DNA from: Pholiota molesta | Lineage: Eukaryota; Basidiomycota; Agaricomycetes; Agaricales; Strophariaceae | Length of the DNA stretch: 59,316 nt | NCBI GenBank assembly: GCA_014925825.1 | Contig: JACGCK010000248.1 | Location: 1-59,316, forward strand | Direction: 5' to 3' | Shown: piece after piece, positions 26,101-37,197 of the stretch | How positions within the stretch are numbered: the first letter of the stretch is position 1 | Layout of the letters: every line of letters starts with the position of its first letter | Program-made: the position numbers and the translations under genes | The notes under the pieces: model-generated | The model's database searches: none | Seen by the model: the letters and a program-made list of their open reading frames with translations, nothing else | Told to the model about the DNA's origin: nothing

Positions 26101-28156
26101 AGCATGCTCGCCCATTGCGTTGGCGGTAAAATCGCCCAGCGATCCACAAGAGTGGTGTGCATCACTTGAGCGGTCCGGCGGCTACATGGTCCAAGAATGA
26201 GTCAAGGATTGTTAGGGACCTTTTAGGCAAGTAAGCTAATTGTGGATTTGACGCAGTGACATTTGCCTGAGGATGCAGGTAGCCAAGCTGTAGCGTTTCT
26301 AGCGACCGTCCTGTAAGATAATTCAGTTCTAGATGTATAGAAAGGTATTTCATTATGGAAAGACTTTTTTGACTGCGATGCATCGCTCCTCGATGCGCTC
26401 AAGCGCTTGGCCTTCCGTGGCATGTGTGTTCACTCGGCGATTCTTCCGCCACGGACCAGAAATAAGATGCAGATAGCAGCCTGAGATGATGTTCTGGGCG
26501 GCCTTCACACGTCCTTAAACTGCTCTATGACATGGTATCAAGTTTTAGCTCAAATACCCTGCCCACTGCTACCAGAATGAGAAATCGACACTGTGAGTGA
26601 CCAGCTGAGTACATCCAGAAGGATCCCAAGACTGTTCTATGTAGCCTTATACCTTGCGCCTCTTCTTGACTATGTAGAGTCGACATGGAGTCTGGGCGAG
26701 TCGAGCGCTGAGCATAATGATACAACCTCGACGAACGTCCGTTGAAACTCTCGCCGGCATCGGCCAAAACAAGCCCGCGTCGAGGCAGGCTACATAGAAA
26801 ATTGAGTTCGCTCATATCAAGATTCCAAGGTCAAGCCGCGGCGTCATAGTCATGGAAGGTCCCACAGATGGCCAAGTTTATCCACGCTTTTCATACCAAC
26901 CATTCGCAAGGCACCGATTACAGAAGCCCTCGAAGTGAGATGTGACCTGCAGAGAAGCCCAGCGAAGAAAAGAAAGAAGCAAGGCCAAAAGAGTTCCCGA
27001 GATCTGGTACCGTTCCTTTTCATGCTCCGCTCAGGCAAATACCGGGCGCTCGACCGCCGAGCGCACCAAAGTCTATTTTGTGGGTATTATACTCTGGGTA
27101 TACTGATTCAAGTCTACTTTTGCTTGTCGCGTTGCTGGGTCCTATGAATGATGACTCCATAGATAATACGCTATTAACACCCAGTTGTTCAGTATTGATA
27201 ATACAGTATTAGTTTGACAGTAGTGCGATAGCCTATAGGTTTTCAACAGTCCCCTTTATGTGCAGACCTGATTTATGCCGGCGCTTTCTGTATATACATA
27301 GGCTCGGATCCATTGGAACCTGTACTAATGAAAAAAATCTTTAGAACATAGCGCATGGGCCTATACCCAAACTTGCATGATCACCACATCTACGTGCTCT
27401 GCCCCGATGACGAAGGGTTTCACAATTAGCCAAAAAAAAACAGAGTATTTGAGGACTCCAAGCATTCCCACTGAAGACGCCAATACGAGCGATGACTAAA
27501 TTTAAATAAAGTCAAGATTCGTATTCAAGTGTATGTAACGGGGCTTAGATATGATATGGTAGAAGCTGTAGATATAGAGAAGTGTGGCTAAGCAGCTGTC
27601 AGTCTATCAGGGGAAATAACATCTATGAAACGCAAAACTGTTGTTAGAAATAGATCCTTCTCCCACCATACATATGCGCCCAAATGCACTGGTGCCTGTC
27701 GAAGAGGTCGAGTCTGCACAGCTTCAAGCAGAGCTTCTATCACAGAGCCATGAATGAAAGCTGGTCCAAATCGGAAAGAGATGTCGAGATCCAACAGCTT
27801 CCCGGGGTATGCGAAGCTTGTGTATGCCATCATAGTGTGGGATGGCAGGGGACAGCAGACATGCGAACTCAACTGGCTTTTCTGGGAAACGGCGGCATGT
27901 GGCAGCCTGGTCGATTTGGGTCATACCCCACGGTCATGTCACCTCCGGAACTGCGTGCTGTAGGGAAAGAGGCGCTAAACCTGGGACGTGTATCACGCAA
28001 CTGCTGCCAGGCCGGTGTTTTGCCGTCGCTTGAATGCTTCGGAGGGAAGTCACTGTAAACCAGCACCATACGCCTGGTCGGGCTACCAACGACACTTTGC
28101 TTTGAATCCCCGCCCCTGTCTGTTGCATTGCCCATATCCCCTAGAGTTACTTGAAG
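23111..28156. other. Gene-poor stretch between the MITE and the NTF2-like gene
   Basis: About 5 kb with no gene I can support. Two places have a more protein-like composition and may be decayed exons: plus strand about 25718-25955, and minus strand about 27588-28135. Neither has a recognised motif or a clear chain of splice sites. No repeat pair was found apart from the MITE next door. Confidence 0.4.
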
Positions 28157-29241
28157 CTATAGTGACTCGGCATGTCGTCGTCCGGGCTCCAAATCCACTG
28201 CGTGCGCTGCTGTACTTTCCGTATGGTGTTCGTATTTACTTCTCGGCAGAAGTCTTGACATGTATGACAAGCCGGCTGCGGCGATTCTAGTCCCAATCCA
28301 TTGCGCCAGTGACACGCCGGGGACAAGGCCCACAACATCCTTTATATCCCAGATATCTCGGTGATGTGTGACTAAACCTTGCTCGTTGAAGGACAGTCGT
28401 GTGATTATCCGCAGTGTGCAATGGAGAGGAGAAGGGAAGGATAACGAAGTCCCAGGAATAGGCAAGGAAGGCGAAGTAAAGGGGTGTACGTGCGGCATCG
28501 GGAAGCCATGTACGTTTACGAGCGACTCCGTTGAACCCTGGGCGCGGTGAGAAATTGTCCCTTCACAGTGGATCCCAGGAAGAAGCAGAATGTTTAGTGT
28601 GTGTTCGACGATGGCTTTGCGGTGACCGTCTAGACTCTCCATAAGCGTGTCGTTCCTCGGTTGTTCCAAGAACTTAAAGACTCACCGAAGGATTCGCTCT
28701 CACAAATGTCCAAAACGTCGGTCCAAATGCGTAGGGCATGGAAGAGCGAGTCATCCGACCTTTGTCCGTTGCTGGGGGGGCTGAGGCGAAAGAGGGTACA
28801 TAACACAGCCAGTGGTCTAGGCACGTCTATAGCGCTCATTTGGCGAGACAATCGGTGGATATCGCCTATGACAGAACGCGAAGTCGCTGTTATAAACGGA
28901 TTCTCATAACTGTTGAAATAGCACATTAGGCGTCTATTCAATGTTTACTGAATGCCACAAATTGCGTGGTGGGTCTCAATGACGTTCACTCACACTAGAA
29001 GTAATCGAAATTCAGTAAGAACTCAGTTGTTCAACTTGCAACGAGGAGACCACTCACTAGCACTTGCTTCGTAGAAGTTGTCCACTGCATCTGGCGCTAC
29101 TGGACACTCGCCGTAGACGGAATAGCAGACATCAAGCGCTGTCGCCCTTGTAGACATCACTGACATATCTGGCGATCTGCTTTGCAGCTGGTTGCTTGAT
29201 GGGAATGGGAGGGTGTTCGCGGACGTATCAATAGGATGCAT
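28157..29241 (-). CDS. Conserved fungal protein, probably NTF2/SnoaL-like fold
   Basis: Minus-strand exons: 29241-29058, then 28909-28686 and 28629-28157, 293 aa if one extra nucleotide at 28994 is included. Coding stretches are coherent across introns: ALDVCYSVYGECPVAPDAVD, NFYEASA, YENPFITATSRSVIGDIHRL, ALRIWTDVLDICESESF, DGHRKAIVEHTLNILLLPG, LRIITRLSFNEQGLVTHHRD and WDIKDVVGLVPGVSLAQWIG. The pattern of a short helix, YENP segment, strands and RLSFNEQG-ITHHRD-WD is what I associate with NTF2/SnoaL-like fungal hypotheticals; this is recall of a pattern, not a search. Function unknown. The start could be the in-frame ATG at 29277 instead of 29241. The 148 nt between exon 1 and YENPF contain two complete GTGAGT...AG introns separated by one base (see findings). 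It is divergent from NOP14, with 377 bases between the two start codons. Confidence 0.65.
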
Positions 29242-29618
29242 GGTTAATACAAGGCGAGATGGCGAAAGGGAGAACAATTAGTTGAACTTGAAGGAATAGA
29301 CCCAGGTGGTCCTCTTTCTGCCCATCACAATGACAATCGGTAATGGTTGCAATTACCTATGGCACGTGGCCAAAATCATCCATACATCCGCCTGAGGAAT
29401 CTTCGGGCAAGTGCGTTCAATCTGCGTCTTCTTCTCCAGAAAGAGTCCTAAAATCGCAGAGAAATTCGAAAGAATAGAGCCAATTTTTGAATGCGTGTTG
29501 TTGGTGATGAAGAATTCTATTCATTCTTACAGTGATCAATGCATTGAATGTGACCATCACCAATGTCACTAAATAATCGGTCACAGAAATTTCTCGTCTC
29601 GGTACTAACACCCACAAA

Positions 29619-32600
29619 ATGGCCAAGGGATCCCAGCTATCCCAACTGAAGTCTGCACTCTCGCAGGCAGGAGTCACTGGCCCTCCTAACTCAAAGAAAA
29701 GAAAACGCGCGGCGCCCACAGAGAAAGACAAGGAGAAAAAGGCCGCGAAGCTCGATGCCATTCAGAAACGACTGAACCCATTTGATGTCAAAGTAACGAA
29801 ACTGAAGCACGATGTTGGAGGGCGGCGCTTGAAGGGTATCACTGGACGGCCTGCGCAGAGCAAGCAAGCTGGTATCGAACAGGTCCGTACAGAAGTCGCT
29901 CTCATCCAGGATATTCAATCGATTGTATTTGTTTTTAGAGAAAGAAAACCCTGTTAAAGGAGTACGAAGAGAAAGATCGTGCAGGAGGCATCGTCGATCG
30001 ACGTTTCGGTGAAAATGATCCTACGATGAGCTTGGAAGAGCGTATGCTGGAGCGTTTCACCAAGGAACGACAGCGCGCATCTAAAGGAGTCGCATTCAAC
30101 TTGGAGGACGAGGATGATTTGACGCATTATGGTCAAAGCTTGTCTAAAATGGACGACTTCGACACCGTTGGTCTTGGAGATGAGAGCTCAGAGGAGGAAA
30201 CATCAGGTTTGTATAACCTATTTTTTAGCTGGGCGTTATATTTATTCATCTTGCAATTTGTAACTCTATAGGTCAAATCCAACGGGACATTGTTAGTAAA
30301 ACGCATTTCGGAGGCTTTGGAAACGAGGAAGAAGATGAAGAGGTAATTCCAGTCATCCATCATGTTGAACCTTTCTAATTTCTCTTTAGCCTGCTCGAAA
30401 GAAGACGAAGGCGGAAGTCATGGCCGAAGTCATGGCAAAGAGCAAGGAACACAAAGTAGGTATCTTCTAAGCTCATGCCTCAAGACAATTTACTTACAGT
30501 ATCACAGTTCCTTCGCCAAATGCAACGAGACAAAGAGGACAACGTCCGACACGAGCTCGACGACCAATTCGCGTCCCTACGCGAACTCATTTACGCGCCA
30601 GACCCCTCATCCAGCGGTAGCAACTCCGTACCTCTCGGCGCACGAGAAACCGGATTCAAAGCACCAACCGAAGCCGACCCCGCTACTGCCACTACCACAG
30701 CAGACGCTAATGACTACGACCAACACGTCCGCGAGCTCGCCTTCGACAAGCGGGCGAAGCCCAAAGACCGGACGAAGACCGAGGAGGAGCTAGCACTGGA
30801 GGCGAAGGAAGCACTGGAGAAGGCAGAGAGGAGGCGAAGAAAGCGGATGCTGGGCCTTGATGATGAGAGCAGTGATGAGGAGGATGGCAAGGCTAAAGGC
30901 AAGCGGAAGAGAGGTGCGGATGATCTGGATGATGATTTCGATGAAGAAGGGGTGCCGGATTACGATGGGCTCGGTGCTGGATTGGCCGCTAAGACTGGAT
31001 CGGAAGAGGCGAACGAAGATGAGGATGATGAAGAGGGTTCAGACGAAGAGGAGGAAGGCTCCGAAGAAGGCTCTGAAGAGGGAGAGGAAGAAGATGGCAG
31101 CGAGGTGGGAGAGGATGACACCGACGATAATTCGGAAGGCGAAGACGGAGAGCAAGAGCACCTTGTTGCACCTTCAAAAGTCGTCAAAGGAAAGTCAAAA
31201 GGAAAGAAATCGGCAAAGCAAGAACTGCCGTTTACCTTCCCTTGTCCTGCTAGTCATGACGAATTCCTGGAAATTGTGGAGGATATCGATGATGACGATG
31301 TCCCAATAGTTGTCCAACGAATACGTGCCCTATACCACACAAGTTTAGGCGTGGACAATAAATTCAAGCTCCAGGTGCTTATATTTTTTTGTTGGGAAGG
31401 ATAGCGATGCTAATTCTTCTCTAGACGCTGGCGACTGTACTCATTGACCACATCCTATATATTGCTGCCCCTCCAACCCCTCGTTTCTCCCTCATCAACT
31501 CTCTCTTCCCTCACCTCCTCGCCATTACTCGCGCATACCCGATACCCGTCGCCCAACACTTCAACGCCAAACTGCACTTGATGCACAAAAACCTAAAACG
31601 CGGCCTCTCGCGCGGTGCCCTCGACGCAGAGTCTAAGACTTGGCCCGGCATCCCCGAGCTCTCCCTCCTGCGGATCATCGGCCTCATCTGGCCCACGAGC
31701 GATCTCAACCACGCCGTCGTCTCTCCTACCCGTGTGCTCATCGGGGCTTACCTCGGCCTGGGGCGCGTGCGGTCTCTGCGCGATATCGCGAGTGGCTTGT
31801 TCCTCTGCACTTTGTTCTTTCAGTTCGAGAGCCTGTCAAAACGGCTGGTGCCCGAATCCATTAATTTCTTGCTGAATACTGTCCTCCACCTCGCACCGCA
31901 CCAGTATGAGGATATGTCTGCCCTCCCTGGATCTTTCCCGTCTCCCGATTTTCGCGCAGAGAAGGTCCGCCATCTTAGGATGAATGCGAAAGCGCGAAAA
32001 TCGTTAGTGGCGCAGAAGGCTGATATGACGCGCCTTATGACATCCGACGACGCTGACGAACAGGCTAAGGCCGATCTGCTGTCATTGGCGTTCAACCTCC
32101 TCGGACAGTATGCGGATCTCTACAAAGCGCTCGATGGATTTATCGAATTATACGAGCCTGCGCTGTCACTCCTAGAAAATATCGAGACGAAATCGCTTTG
32201 TGAAGCACACAAGGTAAGAAAAATATTGTTATCATTCTGCATTCGACTGAAGTAGCTTTCTATTGCACTTGTAGGAACAACTCTCGAAGCTCACTGATTC
32301 ATTGCAACGCCTGCTTGAATTCTCCCGGCAAGCACGGAGACCACTCCGTTTGCAGGCCCACAAGCCCATCCCCATCCCGACGTACATTCCCAAATTTGAG
32401 ACCACCTCCTCGAACTACCTCCGCCGCCAGGACCCGGATCACGAGAAGAACGAGGCCTCGAAACTGCGCAACCAGTACAAGCAGGAGAGGAAGGGCGCGA
32501 TCCGGGAACTGCGCAAGGACGCGCGCTTCCTCGCGGGTGTGGAACAGAAGAAACAAATCGAGAAGGACAGGGCATATAATGAGCGTATGCGCCGCGTGTT

Positions 32601-32685
32601 CGGCTCAATTGAGGGTGAACGGGCGGAAGAGAAGAAGATGGAGAGGGAGAAGGCGAAAGATAAGAGGAGAGCGGGGAGGAAGTGA
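29619..32685 (+). CDS. NOP14: Nucleolar protein Nop14 (small-subunit processome)
   Basis: Seven exons: 29619-29882, 29939-30206, 30272-30342, 30390-30455, 30508-31374, 31425-32213 and 32275-32685, 911 aa, every junction in frame. Nop14 works in the nucleolus in 18S rRNA maturation and 40S assembly with Noc4 and Emg1. Signatures in order are [18 protein letters not shown] near the N-terminus, [20 protein letters not shown], a KTHFGGFG segment, a long Asp/Glu-rich stretch in the centre (genomic about 30,850-31,170), [18 protein letters not shown], the helical C-terminal half ([43 protein letters not shown]) and a Lys/Arg-rich end ([12 protein letters not shown]). Length is slightly above the family's usual 800-900. 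The intact model shows that base calling is good in this part of the window. Confidence 0.95.
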
Positions 32686-33196
32686 GGGTTTTCTTTGTGT
32701 GGTAAAAAGGATCATTCGTAGTGCCCAAAAAAATGATCTACTTGGGTTTTGAATATGTTTCGAAGACGAGCATGCCTCAGGCTCAAGCTGGATTCTATCA
32801 TTTTCTGATTCAATTTAGCGACGCGACATACTTTCGAGTATGACAGTCCCCCTAATTATTGTGGGAAAATGACGGAACCGTGACCGCGTTGACGATCTGG
32901 AGTCAATTGTCCTTTTGTTCAACTTTGTTGTACTCATTGTCAATCACCTCGCTGCTATGACATTTTGACAAAGTGGTCTCTCTCTTTTCAAAGAAGCAAA
33001 GCAGTGAGTAACAGGTGGCTCTCTTTCAACATAGCCAGCTTTTTGTTTCCTGTGAGTTTATAAAATCGCGCTGAGCGGCAAAACTAACTTCAAACTTCTT
33101 TATCTCAAATGATTGTATAGTTTTGGACTGGGTCCCTCTAATTAGTTCTCTTCGCGATAAAAACATCTTTCAGGAAGCAAATCTTGTTAATTTGCG
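32686..33196. other. Intergenic spacer between NOP14 and the next gene
   Basis: This is the 3' flank of NOP14 and the promoter of the following plus-strand gene. A plus-strand frame at 33123 overlaps the downstream start out of frame, and nothing supports it. No repeat or RNA gene seen. Confidence 0.4.
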
Positions 33197-34297
33197 ATGC
33201 CACCCACTCTCCGCTCGTCCCACTCTGCTCAAAGTTCACCAGTTTCAAGCAAACCTTTGGCAGACAACTTCTTGCACAGTACGAGCAACACCCCTTCGAC
33301 GACTCCTACTCGCAAACCTCCTCAATGTTCGAAATGCAAGCGACCTCGCGCGGGACATCCGCGATCGGGGTGTCCGTTCGCGGATTCGCCACCTCCTGAA
33401 CAGTTGAACCTGCCAAACGCGTCCGAAAGCCACTTGACCGATGCATTGGGCTCGATGGTGATCGCAACTCCGGGACCCGGCGAACGCGATGAAGACACGA
33501 AGGCTTTCCTTAGGAATCGCCGACGCCCATCTGCAATTCCGGCCATCAGACAGAGCGAGAGCTTGCTGTCGTTATCGACGAACTCGAAGGAGATTGTGGC
33601 GCGTCTTTCGCAGCCGGGTGTATTTGACGATACGGGCGTAGAGGAAAAAGGAAAAGCTTCTAGGATTGTGCGCTGGCAGGAAACGATCGCTAGTATGCCT
33701 ACCCCGGCGAAAACGACATCGAAGAGCAAGACCCCTGGACGCTCACACATGCCCGGTACACTTATCCCCCCGACACCGGATAGCAGCTTCACTTCCTCGC
33801 ACGAAGGCTCCTTTATGAAAAAGGAATCGCCGTCTGCGAACTTGATGAAACCCCTCAGTGAAGACGAATCCGGGACGGACCAGGAAGGCCACGCCACGAG
33901 CTCCCATGGAAGTTCTGCCGGCACCGTGACACGTCGCGCGCAACCCCTTCAGCGAACGATGAGTACAGAAGAACGCGACATATTCGTCTCGAAGCTCTCT
34001 GGCGAGGCTTCTGCGACTATCTACATAATACCCAAGGCGGATGTCGATGCCATCCTTACGCAAGCTAGAGCACTCGGATTTATAGCCGAGCTAGTCATGA
34101 ACAAGGACGAGGGTGACCCGAACGCGCTTATTATCCTTGGCCGCGACGAGAACGCCGTGCTGGCCCTTCTTCGCAAGGTGGAGACGGAGAATCGCAAGGC
34201 TGAACTCAGCAAGCCGCGATCTTCTTCACTTAGGACTGCAGCTGGCGCCGCCGTCGTTGGCGCGGTTGGAGCTTGGGCAGGGCTGGCATTCAGTTAA
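33197..34297 (+). CDS. Conserved hypothetical protein with a Cys/His cluster and a hydrophobic C-terminus
   Basis: Single-exon gene of 366 aa. Near the N-terminus (about residues 44-59) is CSKCKRPRAGHPRSGC, a C-X2-C...H...C cluster that could bind one zinc ion. The middle is Ser/Pro/Thr-rich and probably disordered. A folded-looking segment (about residues 260-335) includes DIFVSKLSGEASATIYIIPK, AILTQARALGFIAELVMN and ALIILGRDENAVLALLRKVE. The last 18 residues (AAGAAVVGAVGAWAGLAF) form a Gly/Ala-rich hydrophobic helix that may anchor the protein in a membrane. I do not recognise a named family and assign no function. The ATG context and uninterrupted frame support the start. Confidence 0.75.
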   Translation: MPPTLRSSHSAQSSPVSSKPLADNFLHSTSNTPSTTPTRKPPQCSKCKRPRAGHPRSGCPFADSPPPEQLNLPNASESHLTDALGSMVIATPGPGERDEDTKAFLRNRRRPSAIPAIRQSESLLSLSTNSKEIVARLSQPGVFDDTGVEEKGKASRIVRWQETIASMPTPAKTTSKSKTPGRSHMPGTLIPPTPDSSFTSSHEGSFMKKESPSANLMKPLSEDESGTDQEGHATSSHGSSAGTVTRRAQPLQRTMSTEERDIFVSKLSGEASATIYIIPKADVDAILTQARALGFIAELVMNKDEGDPNALIILGRDENAVLALLRKVETENRKAELSKPRSSSLRTAAGAAVVGAVGAWAGLAFS

Positions 34298-37197
34298 GCT
34301 TACCATCTTCGTCAGCAGGTTTTATTGGGTGTTGTACTTTCTCCACCGTGTACCTCTCGATTTTTTTCCACTCTTCTTGTTCTCGGGCAAATAACTCGCA
34401 TTTCTTTGGATAGTTTTGGACTAAACTGAACACAAAGTTTTCCTTATTGTGGTCTTATAGTCATTTTTCCTCTCATTCTTCTAAACAGCCCTCGCATCTC
34501 GACTGTATCCTTATCCCTGGCTCTTCTCGCTGTATAAACCATCTAGGAAAGGTTCTAGCTATCGCAGTTCTCCATATCATACGGGACTACATGGTTGCAT
34601 CATGTTCAATAATAATTCTGATATTACCCACTGCTCAAGCTGGACATCATACATTTTAAGGACGATTCAGGCCGTATTATCAGCGGTTGAAATCCACTAT
34701 CTTCGGGGCCGTATGGAACGGTCTGCAACGGTACCGTGTGGCGTGCACGTCGAAGAAATAATTCTGAAGCAAATTAATGTACGTACTACGAATTCTTTCT
34801 ATTGAACTGGTCAATTAATGAAAGAGGACTTCGCGATCCAGGAAAATACCTTCTAGACACACGGTTATACCTTATAGCACGTCTCTGGTCGTACCCCCGG
34901 ACACACTGGATCGCGAAGCGCCTCCTTTACGTTCGCGTTCGAGTTCGAAATACGGATATCAGCTTGTTGCTGGCTTGTTCTTGCACTGCGAGACAGGTGA
35001 TTATAAGAATAAGAAGAACGACCGCCGCACATCGCTCACCATTGAACATATATTATTACCTTCAGCTGCGTGATACACCCAATTTGGAGATGAGTTGTAA
35101 TAAACCTTGTGCACCAGCCGAACTGAGCTAGTAGCTCGACGCCGCACGGGAGCGAGAGGAGAGAGGCTTCTAAGTTTTGAGCCTTGAGCTAGAACCGTCT
35201 TCTTGATACTGTACACTGCGCACATTATATATTACAGCATATATACTACTACTCTTCAGACCAATTCTAGAGAAGCGGATTCGATTTGCGAAATTCCACT
35301 GGCTATATCCACCGCGTTTTGCACTAGCGACTTTCATAGGACTAACGCGCTCTGAGTCTGTCGCGCGGTCGTTTCCAGCTTCCAGCGACAATATGTATAC
35401 TCTCAGCTTAGCGCGCGATCGTTTTCTGTTTATGTGCCGCATCTGCAGGCAGCTCTAGGACGAAAGGGTAAGGAATTTCAGAAGCGCGGCGGCCGGCGAT
35501 TCGACATTTAGATAAGTGGGCTTACAATACACAGCACACCTTCGGAATACCTGTCCGGGTCATGAGGACTCAGAGGAGTATAAGAGTATGTACAATACAG
35601 CTTAAGCCACAACTGGATGACCGACCTTCAGAGGCCGCCAATGGTTGGTCATGGGTTCATGATATGCAAGAATCATATGCATAATTCTTTAATTTGCGAA
35701 ACATGTGTGCGGCGCCATGCTTGGTGCCAGAACATGTGGATATAAAAGTATCTAGGTGGATATAGGTGGATATGGATACGTGGGTGTGTCCTTGGATATG
35801 GCTTCTCGACAAGAAAGGAAAATAAAAGGAGCATTGGGCTATTAGAAGAAAATTAAAAGGGTTCGAGAACTAATGGTGGACATAATTACTTAGTTACATC
35901 GTGTATCGTTACACAGACATTGGTGGCATACAAATCCAAATGTAATGTAAATGAGATCCGACGCCGCGATGCGCTGTGTGCGATAATAGAATAGCCGCCA
36001 CATCCATACTCATACTTGCCACTATCGGCATGTACATAGTAGTTCTATGAAATTAAATATTAAAGGCTAAATAGATGAGCAGATCCAGATTCTCTGCTTG
36101 AATTCAGAAGTACCACTTGCATTTCGCAGTAGCTCATGTGCCACAGAGCACTTAGCGCTTAGCGCCTTGTTCGACATTCGCGTCGGCGAAGGTAAAGTGT
36201 CACGATCCCGGCTGAGCGACATCGATTTGCGGTGGCAATTCATTTCAAATTACACTATGTACATATGTGGGTGTAAGTGTTGAGTGTGAGCGCAGCGCCT
36301 GCGATGCACCCCACAATAAAATGAAGCCTTCAGTACGCCCGCTTGGGCCGGGCCCGAGTAAATAATGTGCGCTCGATGTGTGTTGCTCGGTGTAATCGAC
36401 GGAGTAGTGAAATTAACCCCTGAATGGCAAGAAGGCGGAATTCAAGGCGCGTCCAATTTTCCGGGTTAACTATCTGTCCAAATTATAAGTCAGCTCTAAT
36501 GGCGACTGACTGCGCCGTTGTTGCCCTGCGGGCAGAAGGGCTTGTGTCTTGATCTAGATAGGAAATTTAAAAACCACATCATTCGTTAATCCAAGGTCGA
36601 ACGATACCGCTATACAAGCATGAATAGGCAGCCTAAAACAGAATGGTTTGTAGTTTCAGATCTCACATCCTTACAAGGAGGTAACTCACGCACCGTGCAG
36701 CCGCCAGCGGTTTGCGCGTTTCAATCTGTAAGATCGTACAAACCAAGGGCTTTGCACGGCTAGGCGCCGAAACTTCACTAAAGCCCAGCTATATTTGTTA
36801 AATTGGTCTGCAAAATAGCAGCGAGCTAAGCAGGCTTAGTGCTCAATTAACGAATGCTTAGGAACCAGTGCTTGCAATTGCTTTACTCGATTGGACGTAA
36901 AGTCAAAAGCGGGCGCTTAAATTGGATTCTTGTAAAATTTGAGTTAGCTCTAAAATATTTAAATTCAAACCACACCCTCTCAAAAGACCTCGATTAATAC
37001 TTGGCATGGGCTCGAAAGCAATAAGAACTTAGAAGTTGAGAAGAACTTTATATATCAACTTTTCAACTGATGCAAGAACTGAGCACCATCATCATGAGCG
37101 CTTTGCCAGTGAGAGGCCCAGTGATGCCGACAATTATGTCATAATTTCTCACGGCTTCAGAACGGATGATGGGAGGTTGGAAGGTGGTCGGCGCGGT
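34298..37197. other. Intergenic stretch upstream of PET112
   Basis: About 2.9 kb. All open frames are under about 110 codons and mutually overlapping. The composition alternates between GC-rich and AT-rich blocks (for example around 35,100-36,400), suggesting old repeats, but no paired repeat or target duplication was found. A frame opening at 37036 runs in phase into PET112 but adds no targeting-like sequence, so I prefer the later ATG. Confidence 0.4.

Noticed and set aside
27588..28135. Minus-strand frames with protein-like stretches (for example AYPGKLLDLDISFRFGPAFI)
   Set aside because: Could be a short gene or decayed exons, but I could not chain them with consistent splice phases or recognise a family.
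35100..36400. Possible solo LTR in a GC-rich patch upstream of PET112
   Set aside because: No TG...CA ends with flanking duplication and no second copy in the window.
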